Of a stretch of DNA of 20,264 bases, positions 1 to 6,700 are shown piece by piece. This DNA comes from DASPXY01 sp038227745. Its GTDB lineage: Bacteria; Planctomycetota; Planctomycetia; Gemmatales; Gemmataceae. The stretch spans positions 1 to 20,264 of the forward strand of contig JBBRPS010000067.1 in the NCBI GenBank assembly GCA_038227745.1, written 5' to 3'. Numbering within the stretch: the first letter of the stretch is position 1; each line of letters starts with the position of its first letter. The translations under genes were made by a program, and so were the position numbers. The notes beneath the pieces were generated by a model that had not been told where the DNA came from, made no database searches, and was given only the letters and a program-made list of their open reading frames with translations.

Positions 1-1208
1 AGGCCATCCGCCTCCTGCCCGATTCCCCCGGAGCGCACACCGGCCTCGGCCACGCCCTTGGTCGGCAGGGCCGGTTGACGGAGGCGGAGGCAGCGTACCG
101 CGAGGCCATCCGCCTCCAGCCCGATTACCCCCTGGCGCACTGCAACCTCGGCATCGCCCTTTATAAGCAGGGCCGATCCAAAGAGGCCGAGGCCGCGTAC
201 CGCGAGGCCATCCGCCTCCAGCCCGATTTCCCCGACGCGCACAGCAACCTCGGCCACGCCCTTGGTCGGCAGGGCCGGTTGACGGAGGCGGAGGCAGCGC
301 ACCGCCAGGCCATCCGCCTCCTGCCCGATTCCCCCGGAGCGCACACCAACCTCGGCCACGCTCTTGGTCGGCAGGGCCGGTTGAAGGAGGCGGATGCGGC
401 GTTCCGCGAGGCCATCCGCCTCAAACCCGATTACCCCGCAGCACACCACAACCTCGGCGTCGCCCTCGGTCGGCAGGGCCGGTTCAAGGAGGCGGAAGCA
501 GCGTACCGCGAGGCCATCCGCCTCGAACCCGCGCACGCGGAGGCGCACGGTAACCTGGGCGGTATGTTGTGGGATCAAGGACGGTTTGCCGAGTCTCTCG
601 AAGCCTATCGCCAAGGCCACACGCTGGGAAGCAAGACGCCCGGCAGCCGTTATCCCTCCGCCCAGTGGGTTCGCCACGCCGAGCGCCTCGTCGAGCTCGA
701 CGCCAAACTGCCTGCCGTCCTGGCTGGAGACGCCGAACCCGCCTCCGCTGCCGAACGGCTCGAATTGGCATCTGTGTGCCGGCTCAAGCGTCTGCACGCC
801 GCCGCGGCCCGCTTCGCTGCCGACGCCTTCGCCGCCGAACCGAAGTTCGCCAACGACCTCACCAACCAGCACCGCTACAACGCCGCGTGCAGTGCCGCGC
901 TCGCCGCCGCGGGGCAAGCGGAGGACGCCAGGAAGCTGACCGACAAGGACAGGGCAGCGCTGCGGCAGCAGGCGCTCGGCTGGCTGCGTGCCGACCTGAG
1001 GCTGTATGGCAAGCTGGCCGAGCGCGACGACGCGAAGATGAAGCAGGTCGTGCGCCAGCGGCTGGCCCACTGGCAGAGCGACGCCGACCTCGCTAGCCTC
1101 CGCGACCAGGCTGCGCTGGGCAAACTGTCCGAGGCCGAACGCGACTCCTGGCGCCGGCTTTGGGCCGACGTCGAGGAAGTGCGCCGGCGCACGGCTGCGG
1201 TTCGCTGA
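1..1208 (+). CDS. TPR-repeat protein, C-terminal part (5' end outside window)
   Basis: The frame is open from the left edge (first full codon at position 3) to the TGA at 1206-1208, so the start lies outside the window. A TTG at 75 is only an internal codon. The first ~200 residues are 34-residue TPR units with the pattern EAEAAYREAIRLQPD...AHxNLGxALxxQGR. They are followed by an Ala/Arg/Leu-rich helical tail with NQHRYNAACSAALAAAG and a late ALGWLRADLRLYGKL...HWQSDADLASLRD stretch. From family knowledge, this tail is common at the C-terminus of Gemmata-type serine/threonine kinase-TPR proteins. A kinase domain upstream is therefore likely, but it is not visible here. TPRs form protein-binding superhelices. 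The next gene begins 34 bp downstream and may be cotranscribed. Confidence 0.85.
   Translation, partial: AIRLLPDSPGAHTGLGHALGRQGRLTEAEAAYREAIRLQPDYPLAHCNLGIALYKQGRSKEAEAAYREAIRLQPDFPDAHSNLGHALGRQGRLTEAEAAHRQAIRLLPDSPGAHTNLGHALGRQGRLKEADAAFREAIRLKPDYPAAHHNLGVALGRQGRFKEAEAAYREAIRLEPAHAEAHGNLGGMLWDQGRFAESLEAYRQGHTLGSKTPGSRYPSAQWVRHAERLVELDAKLPAVLAGDAEPASAAERLELASVCRLKRLHAAAARFAADAFAAEPKFANDLTNQHRYNAACSAALAAAGQAEDARKLTDKDRAALRQQALGWLRADLRLYGKLAERDDAKMKQVVRQRLAHWQSDADLASLRDQAALGKLSEAERDSWRRLWADVEEVRRRTAAVR
3..614 (+). repeat. 102-bp tandem repeat array (six TPR units)
   Basis: The string GCCATCCGCCTC recurs exactly every 102 bp, at 3, 105, 207, 309, 411 and 513. Each unit encodes one 34-residue TPR. 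Similarity is at DNA level and is mosaic. The beginning of unit 1 best matches unit 4 (306 bp away), while the end of unit 1 best matches the end of unit 3 (204 bp away). This points to recent unequal exchange or gene conversion within the gene. The array continues past the left edge. Confidence 0.9.
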
Positions 1209-1242
1209 ATGAGGCGCGGAGAGGATCCGTCAGCCCCGAAGT

Positions 1243-2697
1243 GTGAGGTATCTCTTGAAAGACCACGACCCGCTGCGTTACGCCTCTTGGCTGGACCGCC
1301 GCCAGTTCCTCGGCCAGATGGGCACCGGCCTGGGCAGCGTCGCCCTCGCCTGGCTGCTCGCCGACGAGGCGCGCGCCATCAACCTGCCCGCGCCGCGGCA
1401 GCCGCACTTCCCGCCGAAGGCCCGCCGCGTGCTGCAGATCTTCTGTCCCGGGGCGGTCAGCCACCTGGATACGTTCGAGTACAAGCCCGAGCTGATCCGC
1501 CGCCACGGCCAGCCCCTGCCCGGTGCCGGCCGCGTCGTCACCTTCCAGGGCGGCAACGGCAACCTGCTCCGCAGTCCGTGGGGCTGGTCGCGCCACGGCC
1601 AGTGCGGCAAATGGGTCAGCGACCTGCTGCCGCACCTCGCCACCTGCGTGGACGACATCGCGTTCATCCACTCGCTCACGGCGCGCAGTAACACACACGG
1701 CCCGGCCATGCTCCAGATGAACACCGGCTTCATCCTGGAGGGCTTCCCGAGCATGGGCAGCTGGGCGGCGTACGCCCTGGGCACCGAGAACCAGAACCTG
1801 CCGGCGTTCGTGGCCATCCCCGACCCGCGCGGCCTGCCGCCGTCCGGCCCCGCGAACTGGACGAACGGCTTCCTGCCCGCCGCCTACCAGGGCACCTCCT
1901 TCAACACCGACCGGCCCATCGCCAACCTGGTCCCGCCGCGCGGCAGCAGCCCCGACGCCGAGCGCGACGTGCGCGACTTCCTCACCCGCCTCAACGAGGA
2001 GCACCTGCGGCGCAACCCCGGCCACGGCGAATTGAGCGGGCGCATCGCGGCGTACGAGCTGGCCGCGCGCATGCAGCTCAGCGCCCCGGAGGTGTCCGAC
2101 CTGGCGCGCGAGACGGCCGCCACGCTGCGCTTCTACGGCGCCGACAGCCCCAACCGCCTCAAGGCGGGCTACGCGCGCAACTGCATCCTCGCGCGCCGCC
2201 TCCTCGAACGCGGCGTGCGCTTCGTGCAGCTCTACTGCGGCGCCCACGCCTCGGCGGTGGACGGCCTGCTCAACTGGGACGCGCACAAGACGCTGCGGGC
2301 CGACTACGAGCGCCACTGCCCGATCCTGGACCAGCCGACCGCGGCGCTGCTCAAGGATCTGAAGCGGCGCGGCCTGCTGGAGGACACGCTGGTCTTGTGG
2401 ACGACGGAGTTCGGGCGGATGCCGACGCACCAGACCGGCAGCCAGGGCCGCGACCACAACCCGTTCGGCTTCACCGCCTGGATGGCCGGCGCCGGCGTGC
2501 GCGGCGGCACCAGCCACGGGGCGACCGACGCCTTCGGCTACCGCGCCGAACAGGACGTCCACACGATCTACGACTTCCACGCGACGGTGCTGCGCCTCCT
2601 GGGGCTTAACCACGAGCGGCTGACTTACTATCACAACGGCATTCAGCGGCGCTTGACGGACGTGCATGGGCATGTGATAACAGCCGTTCTGTCCTGA
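1243..2697 (+). CDS. DUF1501 family exported protein
   Basis: A 484-residue protein of the DUF1501 family (alkaline phosphatase/sulfatase-like fold), which is very common in planctomycetes. The start is a GTG at 1243 giving MRYLLKDHDPLRY. The twin arginine at residues 19-20 (DRRQFLGQMGTGLG) followed by a hydrophobic stretch up to ARA looks like a Tat signal. Family landmarks are SHLDTFEYKPEL near residue 73, HSLTARSNTHGPAMLQMNTG near 143, and TTEFGRMPTHQ near 387 followed by GRDHNPFGFTAWMAGAGVRGG. The C-terminus ends in the usual LLGLNHERLTYYHNGIQRRLTDV. Length is normal. DUF1501 genes often pair with a DUF1549/DUF1553 cytochrome gene. None is adjacent here, which is mildly unusual. The substrate is unknown. 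A role in sulfated polysaccharide metabolism is often proposed but is not shown by this sequence. Confidence 0.92.
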   Translation: MRYLLKDHDPLRYASWLDRRQFLGQMGTGLGSVALAWLLADEARAINLPAPRQPHFPPKARRVLQIFCPGAVSHLDTFEYKPELIRRHGQPLPGAGRVVTFQGGNGNLLRSPWGWSRHGQCGKWVSDLLPHLATCVDDIAFIHSLTARSNTHGPAMLQMNTGFILEGFPSMGSWAAYALGTENQNLPAFVAIPDPRGLPPSGPANWTNGFLPAAYQGTSFNTDRPIANLVPPRGSSPDAERDVRDFLTRLNEEHLRRNPGHGELSGRIAAYELAARMQLSAPEVSDLARETAATLRFYGADSPNRLKAGYARNCILARRLLERGVRFVQLYCGAHASAVDGLLNWDAHKTLRADYERHCPILDQPTAALLKDLKRRGLLEDTLVLWTTEFGRMPTHQTGSQGRDHNPFGFTAWMAGAGVRGGTSHGATDAFGYRAEQDVHTIYDFHATVLRLLGLNHERLTYYHNGIQRRLTDVHGHVITAVLS

Positions 2698-2759
2698 ACA
2701 ATTTCGTCCCTCGTCCGTCAAGGGAGAGGGGAGAAGAGGGATGTTTCACGTTTCGCACC

Positions 2760-2764
2760 GGAGG
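2760..2764 (+). promoter_or_regulatory. ribosome binding site deciding the start at 2771
   Basis: GGAGG lies 6 nt before the ATG at 2771, and that start gives a clean signal peptide. The in-frame ATG at 2741 also has a purine-rich upstream sequence (AGAAGAGGG directly before it) and would add ten residues, so the choice is likely but not certain. Confidence 0.55.
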
Positions 2765-2770
2765 TTTCTC

Positions 2771-3601
2771 ATGAGGTACAGTCGTTGGGCGGGGGCGGGG
2801 ATCCTGCTGGGCGTCGTCCTGCTCGTCGGCGGGCGCGCGACCGTCGAGGCCGGCAAGGGCACGAAGCTCAAGGTCCTCGTGCCGCAGGCGGACGCCACCG
2901 TCTGGATCGACGGCAAGAAGATCAAGGGCGAGGGCATCGAGCGCGAGGTCGCCGCGCCCGCCCTCCAGAAGGGCAAGGAATACCTCGTCGTCAAGACGCT
3001 GTGGGAGCCGAACAACTACACCAAGATCACGCGCAAACTGCACGTCGTCCCCAGGGACGGCGAGGTGACCGTCGATCTGACCAAGAAGAACCCGAAGATC
3101 AAGGACGACATCGTCGTCCGCTACGTGCCGACGCCGGACGACATCGTCGCGGCGATGTGCAAGCTCGGCAAGGTCACGAAGAAGGACGTCGTGTTCGACC
3201 TGGGCTGCGGCGACGGTCGCATGGTCATCATGGCGGTGGAGAAGTTCCACGCCAAGCGCGGCGTCGGCGTGGAACTCGACCCGAAGCTCGTCGAGGAGTC
3301 CAAGGAAAACGCGGTCAAGCACGGCGTGCAGGACAAGGTCGAGTTCCGCAAGGGCGACGTGCTGAAGATCAACGACCTGTCGGACGCCGACGTGGTGCTG
3401 CTGTACATGGGCGACGACATCAACCTGCGCCTGCGGCCGATCCTGAAGAAGACGCTCAAGCCGGGCGCACGCGTCGTGTCGCACCGCTTCACGATGGGTG
3501 ACTGGAAGCCGAACAAGACCGAGACCGTCACCGGCCGTAACAGCGGCGAGTACAACCTGCATCTGTGGGTGATCGGCAAGAAGAGCAAGGACGAGGATTG
3601 A
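2771..3601 (+). CDS. exported TIGR03000 domain-SAM methyltransferase fusion
   Basis: A protein of 276 residues if the start at 2771 is used. An N-terminal hydrophobic segment (RWAGAGILLGVVLLVGG, then ATVEA) looks like a signal peptide or anchor. Residues ~30-110 match the planctomycete TIGR03000 small domain: VLVPQADATVWIDGKKIKG, then PALQKGKEYLVVKTLWE and DGEVTVDLTKK. The rest is a class I SAM-dependent methyltransferase: glycine-rich motif I DLGCGDGR at residues 143-150, the acidic end of strand 2 GVGVELD, and a strand-4 region SDADVVLLYMGDD. It resembles the methyltransferases found in planctomycete exported or anchored proteins. The substrate cannot be read from the sequence. Placing a SAM enzyme behind a signal peptide is odd, because SAM is cytoplasmic. 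An N-terminal membrane anchor with an inside-facing domain is an alternative. Confidence 0.82.
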   Translation: MRYSRWAGAGILLGVVLLVGGRATVEAGKGTKLKVLVPQADATVWIDGKKIKGEGIEREVAAPALQKGKEYLVVKTLWEPNNYTKITRKLHVVPRDGEVTVDLTKKNPKIKDDIVVRYVPTPDDIVAAMCKLGKVTKKDVVFDLGCGDGRMVIMAVEKFHAKRGVGVELDPKLVEESKENAVKHGVQDKVEFRKGDVLKINDLSDADVVLLYMGDDINLRLRPILKKTLKPGARVVSHRFTMGDWKPNKTETVTGRNSGEYNLHLWVIGKKSKDED

Positions 3602-3628
3602 CCGCCGGCCCCGCCGGGCCCTGTCGAG

Positions 3629-3667
3629 AAGAGGAGCCCCCGGGCGGCCGCCCGGGGGCTCCTCTTT
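3629..3667 (+). terminator. intrinsic terminator, perfect palindrome
   Basis: A perfect 38-bp palindrome (3629-3666) starts with AAGAGGAGCCCCCGGGCGG and is followed by one more T. It lies 28 bp after the methyltransferase stop. The stem is extremely GC-rich, the A-run and T-run at its ends make it functional in either direction, and no gene overlaps it. It separates the methyltransferase from the next transcription unit. Confidence 0.85.
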
Positions 3668-3693
3668 GCGCGCCGCCCCGCCCGGCGCCGATG

Positions 3694-3720
3694 TTGCGGC
3701 GGCAAGCGTTTGTGTATAAT
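3694..3720 (+). promoter_or_regulatory. sigma70-type promoter for the giant redox protein
   Basis: A perfect TATAAT (3715-3720) sits in otherwise GC-rich DNA, with TTGCGG (3694-3699) 15 bp upstream. It lies just after the terminator and ~54 bp before the next ATG. The spacer is shorter than the ideal 17 bp, so this is a prediction only. Confidence 0.5.
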
Positions 3721-3773
3721 TCAGCCTGGTAGCGCGGTCCCCCCTGTTGTCCCACCGACCTCGAGTACGCCGC

Positions 3774-6700
3774 ATGAACAAGCCGTCGCACCGCCCCGCC
3801 GTCGTCGCGCTCGCCCTCCTCGCCGCCGCCCTCACCGCCACCGCCGCCCACGCCCAGCCCGCCGCGAAACTCACCATCGAGAAGGGCAACCGCGTCGTCC
3901 TCGTCGGCAACACCTTCGCCGAGCGCGCCCGCGAATTCGGCTATATCGAGACTCTCTTTCAGGTCCGCTGGCCCGACCTCGGCCTGACCTTCCGCAACCT
4001 CGGCTACTCCGCCGACGAGGTCAACTTTCAGCCGCGGCCGCTCAACTTCGGCGACACCCACCAGCATCTCGCCGCCGTCAAGGCCGACGTCATTCTCCTC
4101 TGCTTCGGCATGAACGAATCGTTCAAGGGCGCGGCCGGCCTGAAGGACTTCACGCACGGGTTAGAGGAACTCATCCGCTCCTATTCGTCGAAGAAATACA
4201 ACGGCAAGTCGGCCCCGCGCCTGGTGCTGATCTCGCCCATCGCCCACGAAAACCTGGGAGGCGAGCTGCCCGACCCGGCGGCGCACAACGAGAGCCTCAA
4301 GCTCTACACCGAAGCGATGCGCAAGGTCGCGGCGAAGAACAGCCTGCCCTTCGCGGACCTATTCACGCCCACCCTCGCCCTGATGAAGGACGGCAGCGGC
4401 GACCGGCTGACCTTCAACGGGATTCACCTCACGCCGTACGGCTACTGGGCGGTCGCGCAGTTCCTCATGGACGGGCTGGGGATGCCGGGGGAGCCCTGGT
4501 CGATGCTCGGCGCGGTGTCCTCCGACAACGGCAAGCCCGGGCCAGGGCACGGCATCCGCATCAAGAGCAAGGAAGGCGAGCGCGGCCTGTTCCTGCCGCC
4601 CCCGCCGCCGGTCGCGAAGGTCCACGCGGCCCTCTCCAAACGACTTCCCCTCTACGCGGTCAAGAACCTCCAGCCCGGCACCTACGCCCTCAAGCTCAAC
4701 GGGCAGGAGTGTGCCACGGCAACGCACGTCGAGTTGGCGAAGGGGGTCCGCCTCCGCTGCGGTCTGGGGTCGGAGGCCGCGGAGAAGCTGCGCGCCGCCA
4801 TCGTGGACCGCAATCAGGAGTTCTTCTACCGCTGGCGTGCGGTCAACGGCGAGTACATCTACGGCCGCCGCGCCCAGCCGTTCGGCGTCGTCAACTTCCC
4901 CGGCGAGATGAGGCAACTCGACGAGATGGTCGCCGAGCGCGACCGCCGCATTCTCGCGCTGAACCGAGCGCCGAAGCTGGAAGCCGTCGAGGTTGCGGCG
5001 GTCAAAGGTCCGAAAACGCCGCCAGCCACGCGGACCACGGTCACGCCGAACACCGACCTGGTCAAGCAGCTCTACCATCAGAAGCAGGGCATCATCGGCG
5101 GTAAGCTCTCTCCCACCGCCGCCGACCCCAGCGAGGCGCTCAAGCACTTCAAGCTGGCCCCCGGCTACGAAATCAACCTTTTCGCCTCGGAGAAGGACTT
5201 CCCGCTGCACAACCCGCTGGCGATGCAGTTCGACAGCAAGGGCCGCCTGTGGGTATCCACGATGCCGTCCTATCCGCAGTACCTGCCCGGCAGCCCGCCC
5301 AACGATCAGCTCCTGATCCTCGAAGACACGAAGGGCGTCGGTCGGGCCGACAAATGCACCGTCTTCGCGGATAAACTCTATCTGCCGACCGGCTTCGAGT
5401 TCGGCGACGGCGGCGTCTACGTGGCGCAGCAGCCAAACATGGTCTTCCTCAAGGACACGACTGGGGACGGCGTGGCCGACGCGCGCAAGACGGTCCTGTA
5501 CGGCTTCGGCACCGGCGACAGCCACCACGCCATGCACACTTTCCTCTGGGGTCCCGACGGCGGCCTGCACTTCCACGAGGGCATCTTCCACCGCACCAAC
5601 GTCGAGACGCCGCACGGCCCGGTGCGCCAGGCCGAGGCCGGCATCTACCGCTGGGAGCCGAACCGTCAGAAGCTGGAAGTCTTTGTCTCGTACAACTTCG
5701 CCAACCCGTGGGGCCACGTCTTCGACCGCTGGGGCCAGAACTTCATCGCCGACGCCTCCGGCGGCGCCAACTACTTCGGCCTGCCGCTGACCGGCCACGT
5801 CGAGTACCCGCGCCAGCACTCCGGCATGAAGGTCTTCACCAGCGTCGTCCGGCCGACCTGCACCTGCGAGATCGTCAGCAGCCGGCACTTCCCGCCCGAG
5901 GCGCAGGGCAATTTCCTGGTGCCGAACAACATCGGCTTCCAGGGCATCAAGCAACACAAGATCATCGAGGAGGGCTCGGGCTTCACGTCGAAGGAGGTCG
6001 AGCCGCTCTTGTTCTCGACCGACCCGAACTTCCGGCCGGTCGGCATCATGTTCGGCCCGGACGGGGCGCTGTACGTCGTGGACTGGTTCAACCCGCTGAT
6101 CGGCCACATGCAGCACTCGATCCGCGACCCCGGCCGCGACCACTACCACGGCCGCATCTGGCGCATCACCTCCAAGGGCCGCCCGCTGGTCGAGAAGGTC
6201 GCCATCGCCGACCAGCCCGCAGCGAAACTGCTCGACCTGCTCAAGGCCTACGAGGACCGCACCCGCTACCGCGTCCGCCGTGAACTGCGCGAGCGCGACA
6301 AGAGCGAGGTCGTCGCCGCCCTCAAGACGTGGGTCGCTAATCTCGACAAGAACGACCCGCTATACGAACACAACCTGCTCGAAGCCCTCTGGGTGTGCCA
6401 AACACAGCGCATCGGAGCGCCGGACATCATGCTAAAGTTGCTGCGGGCGAAGGACTACCACGCCCGCGCCGCCGCCACCCGCGCCCTGCGGCACTGGCGC
6501 GACCAGATTCCCAACGCTCTCGACCTGCTGGAGGCGCAGGTGAACGACGCTCATCCGCGCGTCCGGCTGGAGGCGATCATCGCCCTGAGCTACTTCAAGA
6601 ACGCCCGCGCCGCCGAGATCGCCCTGCGGTCACTGGAACACCCGAGCGATTATTACCTCGATTACAGCCTCAAGGAAACGATGACGACGCTGGAGCCGTA

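Noticed and set aside
1093..2721. Long - strand open frame opposite the DUF1501 gene (similar ones at 4359-6149 and 7038-8738)
   Set aside because: These have low-complexity Val/Ala/Arg/His composition with no domain, and lie exactly antisense to well-recognised genes in GC-rich DNA.
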